Origin: Thalassospira profundimaris
GTDB taxonomy: Bacteria > Pseudomonadota > Alphaproteobacteria > Rhodospirillales > Thalassospiraceae
NCBI RefSeq assembly: GCF_003326675.1
Contig: NZ_JPWF01000004.1
Coordinates: 248,001 to 312,000, forward strand
DNA: 64,000 bases
Direction: 5' to 3'
The notes under the pieces were generated by a model. The model was not told where the DNA came from. It searched no databases and worked only from the letters and a program-made list of their open reading frames with translations. This document shows positions 17,315-25,043 of the stretch, one piece after another (positions within the stretch are counted from its first letter, which is position 1; each line of letters opens with the position of its first letter). The position numbers and the translations under genes are program-made.

Positions 17315-18397
17315 ATGAGACCGTATCAATTTCTCACGAAGACCCTGATAACAAGCATGATATCGGGAAGTGCCATCCTTGGTATGGCCAATGCCGCCTT
17401 TGCCGTTGACCCGGCCCAGTTGCGTGAAAGTGCCAAGGAACATTTCGAAGTCATTCCATCGATGGTTCCCGCAATCGAAGGCAATGCAGTCACCCGTGAA
17501 AAGGTCGATCTTGGCAAGAAGCTGTTTTTTGATCCGCGCCTGTCGGCAAGCGCGATCATTTCGTGCAACACCTGCCACAACCTTGGCATGGGCGGGGATG
17601 ACAACCTTGAAACATCCATCGGGCATGGCTGGCAGAAAGGTCCGCGTAACGCCCCGACCGTTCTGAACGCCGTCTTTAACGAAGCCCAGTTCTGGGATGG
17701 TCGCGCCGAAGACCTGAAAGCACAGGCCAAGGGCCCGGTTCAGGCCGGGGTTGAAATGGCCAGCACTCCTGAACGTGTTGTCACGGTTCTGAACTCGATG
17801 CCGGAATATGTCGCCCAGTTCAATGCGGCCTTCCCCGGCCAGGATGACGCGGTAACCTTTGACAATATGGCAATGGCGATCGAGGCATTCGAGGCAACCC
17901 TGATCACACCGGCATCCCGGTTTGACCAGTTCCTTGAAGGCAATGACACCATCCTGACCGAAACCGAAATGGCCGGTCTTGAACTGTTCATCGATACCGG
18001 TTGTGCATCCTGCCACAATGGCGTGAATGTCGGCGGGACGGGCTATTATCCGTTCGGTGTTGTTGAACAGCCCGGTTCGGAAATCCTGCCACCCGATGAC
18101 AAGGGCCGCTTTGCTGTGACCCAGACCGCAACCGATGACTATGTCTTCCGTGCCGGTCCGTTGCGCAATATCGCCCTGACCGCCCCCTATTTCCATTCCG
18201 GCAAGGTCTGGAATCTTGAACAGGCGGTCGCGATCATGAGTTCGTCTCAGCTTGGCACCGAGCTGAATGATACAGAAATCCATGCGATTACGGCATTCCT
18301 TGAAACACTGACCGGCGAAATGCCGCGTGTGGAATATCCGATCCTGCCCGTCAGCAGCCCGACCACCCCGAAACCGGCGGCGATGGTCGTCAATTAA
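17315..18397 (+). CDS. Di-haem cytochrome c peroxidase (CcpA/MauG family)
   Basis: 360 residues with a Sec signal peptide ending about residue 30 (ANAAFAVD). There are two c-type haem sites: C84-N-T-C-H88 and C230-A-S-C-H234. It contains the family landmarks LGKKLFFDPRLSAS and GPLRNIALTAPYFHSGKVWNLEQAV. It reduces hydrogen peroxide in the periplasm with electrons from small c-type cytochromes. RBS GGAGAG precedes the ATG. It is monocistronic, ended by a strong terminator, with an FNR-like box in the promoter region, consistent with use under low oxygen. Confidence 0.93.
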   Translation: MRPYQFLTKTLITSMISGSAILGMANAAFAVDPAQLRESAKEHFEVIPSMVPAIEGNAVTREKVDLGKKLFFDPRLSASAIISCNTCHNLGMGGDDNLETSIGHGWQKGPRNAPTVLNAVFNEAQFWDGRAEDLKAQAKGPVQAGVEMASTPERVVTVLNSMPEYVAQFNAAFPGQDDAVTFDNMAMAIEAFEATLITPASRFDQFLEGNDTILTETEMAGLELFIDTGCASCHNGVNVGGTGYYPFGVVEQPGSEILPPDDKGRFAVTQTATDDYVFRAGPLRNIALTAPYFHSGKVWNLEQAVAIMSSSQLGTELNDTEIHAITAFLETLTGEMPRVEYPILPVSSPTTPKPAAMVVN

Positions 18398-18450
18398 TCC
18401 TGCACCATCACGTTTCCCCGACGCATTCGGGTGCAGACACAAATGTTACA

Positions 18451-18478
18451 AAGGCCGTCTGTTCGGACGGCCTTTTTT
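18451..18478 (+). terminator. Terminator of the cytochrome c peroxidase gene
   Basis: AAGGCCGTC (18451-18459) pairs with GACGGCCTT (18466-18474), followed by TTTTT. Confidence 0.9.
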
Positions 18479-18564
18479 CGTTCGTGGCAATGTTCAAATG
18501 CGCATCTGCCAAAACGAAATCAAAAAACACCAGCAAATCCGCCATTCCTAGCGCCCGTTTCAAT

Positions 18565-18576
18565 ATTCATATGAAT
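18565..18576. promoter_or_regulatory. Palindrome ATTCATATGAAT in the DeoR/ABC operon promoter region
   Basis: A 12-bp perfect palindrome about 80 bp upstream of the DeoR start. Together with the dyad at 18616-18654 it is a plausible operator. It lies in the 258-bp gap after the peroxidase terminator. Confidence 0.35.
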
Positions 18577-18615
18577 GTCACTCTTCTGAAATCTCAGTGA
18601 CAACGAAGCCGCGTA

Positions 18616-18654
18616 TGATCGTTTTCGTGTTCAAAGCAACAAATTGAACGATCA
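18616..18654. promoter_or_regulatory. Nested dyads TGATCGTT/AACGATCA and GTTCAA/TTGAAC before the DeoR gene
   Basis: TGATCGTT (18616-18623) and AACGATCA (18647-18654) are inverted. Nested inside or overlapping them are GTTCAA (18629-18634) and TTGAAC (18644-18649). They sit immediately before the ATG at 18656, the usual place for DeoR/GlpR autorepression, and recall GlpR half-sites (TTCG/GAAC-like). Confidence 0.45.
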
Positions 18655-18655
18655 A

Positions 18656-19441
18656 ATGAATATTTCGACACGACAACGCGATATCATCGACATTCTGCGC
18701 CGCGACAGCTTTGCCTCGATTGAAAAGCTGGCCGAGCATTTTGACGTTACCCCGCAAACCGTCCGGCGCGACGTCAATATCCTGAGCGACGCCAACCTGG
18801 TGCGCCGTCGCCATGGCGGCGTGGAATATGCCGGCGAACCGGGCATGAACCTGTCCTATGAAAGTCGGCAGGTCACCAACATTGCCGCCAAGCACGCCAT
18901 TTCCCTGCATGTCGCCCAAATGATCCCCGACGGGGCATCGATCCTGATCGGGATCGGCAGCACGCTGGAACTGATTGCGCTGAACCTTGTTGAACATCGC
19001 CATCTGACGGTGATTACCAACAACCTCAACGCGGCAATGGCGCTTGGCAACAATACCAGCAACCGCATCGTCATTCCGGGCGGAACGCTGCGTCTGCCTG
19101 ATCGCGATGTGATCAGCCCTGACGCCGAGGAAATGTTCAACAATTACAAGGTTGATTACGGCCTGTTTGGCGTTGGCGGGGTGGAGCCGGATGGCACCCT
19201 GACCGATTTCGATCATCGCGAAGTGTCGCTTCGTCTGGCCATCGCAGGCAATTGCCGCAATTCCATCCTTGTTGCCGATCAATCCAAATTCGGCCGCCCC
19301 GCCCCGGCCAAGGGCGGGCACATCACGGACCCTGACCTGATTGTTGTCGATGGCATCCCCGGCGGGCTGTTTGACCCGCTGTTCAAACGTCAGGACGTCC
19401 GTGCACGTCTGCAAATTGCAAAAAGCGAACATTCGAAATGA
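18656..19441 (+). CDS. DeoR/GlpR-family transcriptional regulator
   Basis: About 261 residues from the ATG at 18656; a TTG at 18644 would add four residues but lies within the operator dyad. An N-terminal DeoR helix-turn-helix occupies residues 1-57 (IEKLAEHFDVTPQTVRRDVN). The C-terminal sugar-phosphate-sensing DeoRC domain follows, with ILIGIGSTLELIA and the conserved GVGGVEPDGTLTDFD. It is expected to repress the downstream importer until a phosphorylated intermediate such as glycerol 3-phosphate or a sugar phosphate is present. The stop overlaps the next start (ATGA), the first of two such couplings in this operon. Confidence 0.9.
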   Translation: MNISTRQRDIIDILRRDSFASIEKLAEHFDVTPQTVRRDVNILSDANLVRRRHGGVEYAGEPGMNLSYESRQVTNIAAKHAISLHVAQMIPDGASILIGIGSTLELIALNLVEHRHLTVITNNLNAAMALGNNTSNRIVIPGGTLRLPDRDVISPDAEEMFNNYKVDYGLFGVGGVEPDGTLTDFDHREVSLRLAIAGNCRNSILVADQSKFGRPAPAKGGHITDPDLIVVDGIPGGLFDPLFKRQDVRARLQIAKSEHSK

Positions 19442-20562
19442 CTGCCCAAACGCCTTTCATCCAGATCAAGTCCGTCTCGCGCGTTTTTAACGGCGGCAAT
19501 GGTGTGCATGATCTGTCCATTGATATTCCGCGCGGAAGTTTTGTCGTCCTTCTGGGACCTTCAGGGTGCGGCAAATCAACCACGCTGCGTCTGATTGCCG
19601 GTCTTGAAACCGCCGATCAGGGCATGATCGCTATTGATGGCAAGGACGTCACCAATGTCCCGCCATCAAAACGCGGTCTGTCGATGGTGTTCCAATCCTA
19701 TGCCCTGTTCCCGCATCTGAGCGTTGCCGAAAACATCATCTTTGGCCTTAAGGTCCGCAAAACCAGCAAGGACGAAATCAAAACCCGTCTGACCGAGGCG
19801 CTTAATGTCACCGGTCTTCAGGGATATGAAGAACGCAAACCGGCCGAACTTTCCGGTGGCCAGCGCCAGCGCGTTGCCCTTGCGCGCGCCATTGTTGCCG
19901 GGCATCCGTTGTGTTTGATGGATGAACCGTTATCAAACCTTGATGCCAAGCTGCGCCACTCGGTCCGCAAGGACATCCGTGATTTGCAACAGCGCCTTGG
20001 CATTACAGTCGTCTATGTCACCCACGATCAGACCGAAGCCATGAGCATGGCCGATATCGTCATCCTGATGAAGGATGGCCGTATCGAACAGGCAGGCCAT
20101 CCCGCCGATCTTTACCTGAAACCGGCCACCGCCTTTGCCGCCGGTTTTGTCGGAAGCCCGCCCATGGCGCTGATGCCGGCATCGGCCTTGCCGCGTGAAG
20201 TGGTTCCGGCGGGTCTTGATGTCAGTCGTCTGACCTTTGGCATCCGGCCCGAAGATCTGGCTTTGACAACCGATACCACCACCAAGGCTTGGGGCATCAC
20301 CGCCACGGTAAATGGCAGTGAATTTCTGGGGGCGGAAACATTCATTTCAGTCGCCATCCCCGGCACAGAGGGGGCCACGGCCCGCCTACCCGGTCGTGTG
20401 CATATCGCACCGGGCACACAAGTTTCGCTCAGTTGGGCTGGCGCTGCGGCCCACTGGTTTGATGGCGAAGACGGCCGTCGTCTTGCACCGACAACGTCCC
20501 GTCAATCAGCGCGCGAACCAAATACCTCCATCGAAACTGACACTGCAATTCCGAGTTTGTAA
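19438..20562 (+). CDS. ABC importer ATP-binding protein, MalK/UgpC type
   Basis: 374 residues. Walker A GPSGCGKST (about residues 41-49), signature LSGGQRQRVALARA, Walker B LMDEPLSNLD and the H-loop THDQTEAMSMAD. The C-terminal 130 residues form the OB-fold regulatory domain typical of carbohydrate and glycerol-phosphate importers (FGIRPEDLAL). It energises the two permeases encoded downstream. It starts inside the DeoR stop codon. The last 25 residues are polar and probably disordered. Confidence 0.92.
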   Translation: MTAQTPFIQIKSVSRVFNGGNGVHDLSIDIPRGSFVVLLGPSGCGKSTTLRLIAGLETADQGMIAIDGKDVTNVPPSKRGLSMVFQSYALFPHLSVAENIIFGLKVRKTSKDEIKTRLTEALNVTGLQGYEERKPAELSGGQRQRVALARAIVAGHPLCLMDEPLSNLDAKLRHSVRKDIRDLQQRLGITVVYVTHDQTEAMSMADIVILMKDGRIEQAGHPADLYLKPATAFAAGFVGSPPMALMPASALPREVVPAGLDVSRLTFGIRPEDLALTTDTTTKAWGITATVNGSEFLGAETFISVAIPGTEGATARLPGRVHIAPGTQVSLSWAGAAAHWFDGEDGRRLAPTTSRQSAREPNTSIETDTAIPSL

Positions 20563-20578
20563 CAGGGAAAACAAATCC

Positions 20579-21844
20579 ATGCGGAATATCGTAACCAGTG
20601 CTGCCTTTGCAGCCGGACTGATGGCAACAGCAGCAACACCGGCCTTTGCTGCGACCGAACTGACCATGTATTACCCGATTGCGGTTGGCGGCCCGCTGAC
20701 CAATGTCATTGACGGCATGATCGAAGGGTTCGAGGCAGAAAACCCGGATGTCAAAGTCAATGCCATCTATGCTGGCAACTATGACGACACCCGCCTGCGC
20801 GCTGTATCCGCCCTTAAAAGCGGCGACCCGGCCCAGCTTTCCGTCATGTTCTCGATCGATGTTTATGACCTGATCGAACAGGAACTGATTGTTCCGTTTG
20901 ATGATGTTGTCAAAACCGCCGAAGACAAGGAATGGCTCAAGGGTTTCTATCCGGCCCTGATGGCCAATGGTGAAGTTGATGGCAAAACCTGGGGCATCCC
21001 GTTCCAGCGTTCAACCATCGTCATGTACTATAACAAGGACATGTTCCGCGAAGCAGGTCTTGATCCGGAACACGCACCGGCAACCTGGGAAGAACTGGTA
21101 TCGGCGGGCAAAGCCCTTGCCAAGGACGGCAAGTGGGGCCTGATGGTGCCGTCGACCGGCTATCCGTACTGGATGTTCCAGTGCTTTGCCGTGCAGAACG
21201 GCAAGGAACTGATGAGCAAGGACGGCACCGAAACCTATTTCGATGATCCGGCCGTAATCGAGGCGCTTGAATTCTGGCGTGGTCTTGCGACCGAAGAAAA
21301 AATCATGCCGGAAGGCACCATTGAATGGGGTACGCTTCGTCAGGCCTTTGTTCAGGGCCAGACCGCGATGATGTGGCATTCGACCGGCAACCTGTCGGCT
21401 GTCAAACGCGAGGCCAAGTTTGACTTTGGCGTGGCCATGCTTCCGAAACACAAACAGCCGGGCTCTCCGACGGGTGGCGGCAACTTCTATCTGTTCAAAA
21501 ACTCGACCGATGCACAGAAAGAAGCGTCCCTTGCGCTGATCAAATACATGACCGCACCGGAACGTGCCGCTGAATGGTCGATTGCCACCGGTTATGTCGG
21601 CGTGACGCCGGAAGCCTATGAAACCGATGCGCTGAAATCCTATGCGGCCGAATTCCCGCAGGCAGTTGTTGCACGTGATCAGCTTGAAGTCGCGATCCCG
21701 GAATTCTCGACCTATGACACTGCACGCGTTCGCGAAGGTCTGAACAACGCCATACAGGCGGCTCTGACCGGTGAAAAATCACCGAAAGAAGCCCTTGAAG
21801 GTGCACAGGCCGAAGCATCCCGTCTTCTTCGGGCGTTCCACTAA
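20579..21844 (+). CDS. Extracellular solute-binding protein, UgpB/MalE-like
   Basis: 421 residues from the ATG at 20579, preceded by AACAGGGAAAACAA; longer frames reading back into the ATPase gene are artefacts. Sec signal peptide to about residue 24 (TPAFAA). The family-1 binding fold includes GIPFQRSTIVMYYNKDMFREA, and the region MMWHSTGNLSAV is reminiscent of glycerol-3-phosphate-binding UgpB. It delivers a carbohydrate or glycerophospho compound to the permeases. It sits 16 bp after the ATPase gene. A 12-bp hairpin separates it from the first permease gene, which usually leaves the binding protein mRNA in excess. Confidence 0.9.
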   Translation: MRNIVTSAAFAAGLMATAATPAFAATELTMYYPIAVGGPLTNVIDGMIEGFEAENPDVKVNAIYAGNYDDTRLRAVSALKSGDPAQLSVMFSIDVYDLIEQELIVPFDDVVKTAEDKEWLKGFYPALMANGEVDGKTWGIPFQRSTIVMYYNKDMFREAGLDPEHAPATWEELVSAGKALAKDGKWGLMVPSTGYPYWMFQCFAVQNGKELMSKDGTETYFDDPAVIEALEFWRGLATEEKIMPEGTIEWGTLRQAFVQGQTAMMWHSTGNLSAVKREAKFDFGVAMLPKHKQPGSPTGGGNFYLFKNSTDAQKEASLALIKYMTAPERAAEWSIATGYVGVTPEAYETDALKSYAAEFPQAVVARDQLEVAIPEFSTYDTARVREGLNNAIQAALTGEKSPKEALEGAQAEASRLLRAFH

Positions 21845-21856
21845 CCCGATCTGCCC

Positions 21857-21887
21857 GCCGAAGCAGGCCCCCAATGCCTGCTTCGGC
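21857..21887 (+). terminator. Intercistronic hairpin after the binding-protein gene
   Basis: GCCGAAGCAGGC (21857-21868) pairs perfectly with GCCTGCTTCGGC (21876-21887), 7-nt loop, followed by ACTCTTGTTTGTG. It is probably a leaky terminator or RNA stabiliser that raises binding-protein yield relative to the permeases. Confidence 0.7.
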
Positions 21888-21920
21888 ACTCTTGTTTGTG
21901 ACTTTGCTTAATCCATTTTT

Positions 21921-22832
21921 ATGACGGACGTGCCGACCATGAATGACATGGCCCGACTTCAGAAACAAAGGCTTGCACTTTATGGCTGGATGCTTGTTGC
22001 ACCGGCCTTGGCACTAATGAGCCTGTTTGCCTTTTACCCGGCCATTGCGACCCTGTGGCACAGCCTGTTTACCCGTGGCACCACGCGCCGCCCGTCGGTA
22101 TTTGCCGGGATCGAGAATTACAACGATCTGTTTGCCGACCCGACATTCTGGATCGTGGTGTGGAACAACCTGATCTATGCCGGGATCACCATTCCGGTAT
22201 CGATCATCTTTGCGCTTGCGATGGCGCTTTGGGCCAATGCCCATATTCCGGCCCGGTCCTTTGTGCGCAGTGCCTATTTCACGCCGACCATCCTGCCGAT
22301 GATTGCCGCAGCCAATTTGTGGCTGTTTTTCTATACGCCCGATCTTGGCGTCATTGATCAGATCACAGGCTTTTTCGGGGCATCACCGACCAACTGGCTG
22401 GGCCAGCCTGAAACCGCACTGGCATCGGTCATTATGGTGACGATCTGGAAAGAGGCCGGGTTCTTCATGATCTTTTATCTGGCAGCCCTTCAGACCATTC
22501 CACCCGATTTGCGCGAAGCCGCCCGGATCGAGGGGGCTGGTCGCTGGACCTATACAAGACGTGTGCTTTTGCCGCTTCTGATGCCGACCACGATCTTTGT
22601 GTTTGTTAACGCGATGATCAATTCGGTCAAACTGATCGACCATCTGTTCATTCTGACCAAGGGCGGGCCGAACAATGCGTCCAAACTGATCCTGTACTGG
22701 ATCTGGGAAATGGCATTCGCCTATTTCGACAGCCCGCATGCCGCAGCCATGACCATCCTTGTTCTTTTGACCCTTGGCCTTGTCGCGGTCATTCAGTTTC
22801 GACTGGTTGAAAAACGGACCCATTACCGATGA
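21921..22832 (+). CDS. ABC importer permease, UgpA/MalF type
   Basis: 303 residues, six predicted helices. The EAA loop that docks on the ATPase is EAARIEGAGRWTYTRRVLLP (about residues 196-215), and the family C-terminal part SVKLIDHLFILTKGGPNNASK is present. No clear ribosome-binding site precedes the ATG at 21921; an ATG at 21939 is an alternative. Its stop overlaps the start of the partner permease (ATGA). Confidence 0.92.
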   Translation: MTDVPTMNDMARLQKQRLALYGWMLVAPALALMSLFAFYPAIATLWHSLFTRGTTRRPSVFAGIENYNDLFADPTFWIVVWNNLIYAGITIPVSIIFALAMALWANAHIPARSFVRSAYFTPTILPMIAAANLWLFFYTPDLGVIDQITGFFGASPTNWLGQPETALASVIMVTIWKEAGFFMIFYLAALQTIPPDLREAARIEGAGRWTYTRRVLLPLLMPTTIFVFVNAMINSVKLIDHLFILTKGGPNNASKLILYWIWEMAFAYFDSPHAAAMTILVLLTLGLVAVIQFRLVEKRTHYR

Positions 22833-23677
22833 ATACTGCACTTGCTTCGCGCCCGGCCAAACGTGCCCTGCCCGATTTTGACAAGGTTCTTGATGCCCTT
22901 GGCGCATGGGTATTGGCGATTGTCTGGATTTCGCCACTGCTGTTTGCCACATGGGCGGCCTTGCAGCCATCGGGCACGGCCCTTGGTCTGGATTTTTCCA
23001 ATCCACTGACGTTCGAGAACTTTACCTATGTCTGGAATGCCGTGCCCTGGGCTGGCTACTTTGCCAACACGGTCGTACTTGTGACCCTGATCCTTGCCGG
23101 TCAGCTGGTTCTTTGCACACTGGCGGGATTTGCCTTTGCCCGCTTTGAATTCAGAGGCCGCGATACGATCTTTATTCTCGTATTGCTGCAACTTTTCATC
23201 CTGCCCGAAGTCCTGATTGTCGAAAACTATGCCATCGTTTCCAAGCTTGGTCTGTTTGATACGGCCCTTGGCATCGGGTTGCCCTATATGGCCAGTGCCT
23301 TTGGCATCTTCCTGTTACGCCAGGCCTTCAAATCCGTGCCAGTCGAACTTGAAGAAGCGGCAAGGATCGAGGGATGTAGCTGGATGGGGGTTTTGTGGAA
23401 GGTCTATGTCCCTGCGGCCAAGCCGGTTTATCTGGCCTATGCGCTGGTATCCATCGCCACACACTGGAACAATTTCCTGTGGCCGCTGATCGTAACCAAC
23501 TCGCCAGATACCCGTCCGCTGACCGTTGGCCTGTCCCTGTTCGGGGCACCGGAAACCGGCGTAGATATCTCGGTCATCAGTGCGGCGACCATCATGACGG
23601 TTGCGCCACTTCTGATCGCGTTCCTGATTTTCCAGCGCCAGTTCATTCAGGCCTTCCTGCGCGCCGGTATTCGATAA
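22829..23677 (+). CDS. ABC importer permease, UgpE/MalG type
   Basis: 282 residues with six helices. The EAA loop reads EEAARIEGCSWMGVLWKVYVP (about residues 173-193), and the conserved THWNNFLWPLIVTNS follows. It heterodimerises with the preceding permease. Last gene of the DeoR-ATPase-binding protein-permease-permease operon; a terminator follows. Confidence 0.92.
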   Translation: MNTALASRPAKRALPDFDKVLDALGAWVLAIVWISPLLFATWAALQPSGTALGLDFSNPLTFENFTYVWNAVPWAGYFANTVVLVTLILAGQLVLCTLAGFAFARFEFRGRDTIFILVLLQLFILPEVLIVENYAIVSKLGLFDTALGIGLPYMASAFGIFLLRQAFKSVPVELEEAARIEGCSWMGVLWKVYVPAAKPVYLAYALVSIATHWNNFLWPLIVTNSPDTRPLTVGLSLFGAPETGVDISVISAATIMTVAPLLIAFLIFQRQFIQAFLRAGIR

Positions 23678-23700
23678 ACATCCCTTTCGCGCATAACCAG

Positions 23701-23735
23701 AAACCCGCTTCATCCTAGATGGAGCGGGTTTATTG
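23701..23735 (+). terminator. Terminator of the ABC importer operon
   Basis: AAACCCGCTTCAT pairs with ATGGAGCGGGTTT over 13 bp with one G-T wobble, followed by ATTGTTT. Confidence 0.8.
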
Positions 23736-23837
23736 TTTCATGAATTAATTTCAGATATTTAGGCAAAAATTCTGATCGTCAGAATGGAATATATGATGCA
23801 ATATACGAAATCATCATAACTTTTGTGATTTCTTCAT

Positions 23838-24818
23838 ATGCACGTCATGATCCTGCTGTTTGGCACCACCCTGATCTGGGCGATGCTTCTGGTCTGCAAC
23901 CGCGTTGCCCTGACCAGCTTTGATATTGATCCCTATGCCATGACCTGCTGGCAACTGGTTTTCGGGGGCGTATCGCTGGTGCTTTTGTCACCGGGTCGCA
24001 AAATTCCGTGGCGGCAATTTACACTTCCGATCAATTGGGCCTATGGGGTCTTGCGGGTTTTGACCGGTGTGACATGGACGGCGTCGCTTTTATATATCAG
24101 TGCGCCGGAAAGTGGCATTCTGTCACAAACCGGCATGCCGATGGCGGCCTTGGCCGCGACCTTTATCCTTGGTCGCACGCCGGGGCGATCGGAATGGCTT
24201 GGTCATGCTATCCTGATTTCCGGCGCGGTCTGGATGGCCTGGCATCTGCCCGGCGGCTTTTCCAATCCGGCCGTCCTTCTGATGCTGGCATCCGAGGTCA
24301 CCGCGATTGCATCGACGGTTCTGGCCGAACTTCACCCCGATAACCAGATCAAGGATGCCTGGGCGCATCTGCGCTTTACCGGGGTATTGTTGCTGATTAA
24401 CGCATCAATCTTCCTGATCGTACCGGCCTTTGTCGAAGTAATCAGCCCGGTGCCAATCCCCTATATTTCAACTGCCGGATTGTTTGGCACCGAAACCCTG
24501 ATTGCCGGACTTCTGATCGGGGTATTGTTCCGCGGACCGGCAATGGTTTTATCCCTGCGTTCGGTCAAGGTTGCCGGGATCGAAAAATACATCCTGTCGA
24601 CCACCATTCTGCCTTTTGTGTTGCTGGGGCTTGAAATGCTGGCGTCGCAATTTGACCTTACGCCACCGCCCACCCACGACAGTGTGTTCTGGATCTCTTC
24701 CCTTCTGGTGATGATCGGAATTATTCAGATAACAGTATCGAAGCATCGTCATGCAGCCAAGCGCAAGGCACTGGCAGAAATCGCGGCCCAAGCCCCGACA
24801 CCGGGCAACGCCGCCTGA
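23838..24818 (+). CDS. EamA-type (DMT superfamily) transporter
   Basis: 326 residues with about ten hydrophobic helices in two EamA-like halves. The first half opens LFGTTLIWAMLLVCNRVAL, includes the conserved ALxYIxxxxASILSQT-like stretch (ASLLYISAPESGILSQTGMP) and leads to a second half with GIEKYILSTTILPFVLL. DMT proteins export metabolites or take up small organics; the substrate is not deducible. The C-terminal 30 residues are basic and cytosolic. No clear ribosome-binding site precedes the ATG. Monocistronic. Confidence 0.85.
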   Translation: MHVMILLFGTTLIWAMLLVCNRVALTSFDIDPYAMTCWQLVFGGVSLVLLSPGRKIPWRQFTLPINWAYGVLRVLTGVTWTASLLYISAPESGILSQTGMPMAALAATFILGRTPGRSEWLGHAILISGAVWMAWHLPGGFSNPAVLLMLASEVTAIASTVLAELHPDNQIKDAWAHLRFTGVLLLINASIFLIVPAFVEVISPVPIPYISTAGLFGTETLIAGLLIGVLFRGPAMVLSLRSVKVAGIEKYILSTTILPFVLLGLEMLASQFDLTPPPTHDSVFWISSLLVMIGIIQITVSKHRHAAKRKALAEIAAQAPTPGNAA

Positions 24819-24882
24819 TTGGAATACCGGACGCCTGACCCCGTTCCTGTCTTCACCAGATGCCCGCGTGATGTCGATCCCT

Positions 24883-24957
24883 GCAAGATGCGTATCGCCC
24901 TATCCCATGGCGGTCGCATACGGCTTCCCCGGCCGTTCTGCGTCACATGCATCTTGT
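24883..24957. other. Structured 3'-UTR / possible small RNA element
   Basis: CAAGATGC (24884-24891) and GCATCTTG (24949-24956) close a 57-nt interior that itself contains CGTAT/ATACG and CGCC/GGCG pairings and a GC-rich hairpin. A CCTTTCGG/CCGAAAGG hairpin (24960-24967 with 24976-24983) and the bidirectional terminator follow. No protein frame is credible. It could be a 3'-UTR-derived RNA of the transporter gene or a relic repeat; pairing potential is the only evidence. Confidence 0.35.
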
Positions 24958-24985
24958 CCCCTTTCGGAGTCTCCCCCGAAAGGTT

Positions 24986-25015
24986 GAAACGCCCGGGGCC
25001 CCACCCGGGCGTTTC
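24986..25015. terminator. Bidirectional terminator between the DMT transporter and the autotransporter
   Basis: GAAACGCCCGGG (24986-24997) pairs perfectly over 12 bp with CCCGGGCGTTTC (25004-25015), and two converging genes flank it. T-tracts are short on both sides. Confidence 0.75.
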
Positions 25016-25043
25016 CATTATGGGGTATCGTCAACTGTCGCAA

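Noticed and set aside
17270..18442. 390-codon minus-strand frame
   Set aside because: Antisense shadow of the cytochrome c peroxidase, which has both CxxCH haem sites.
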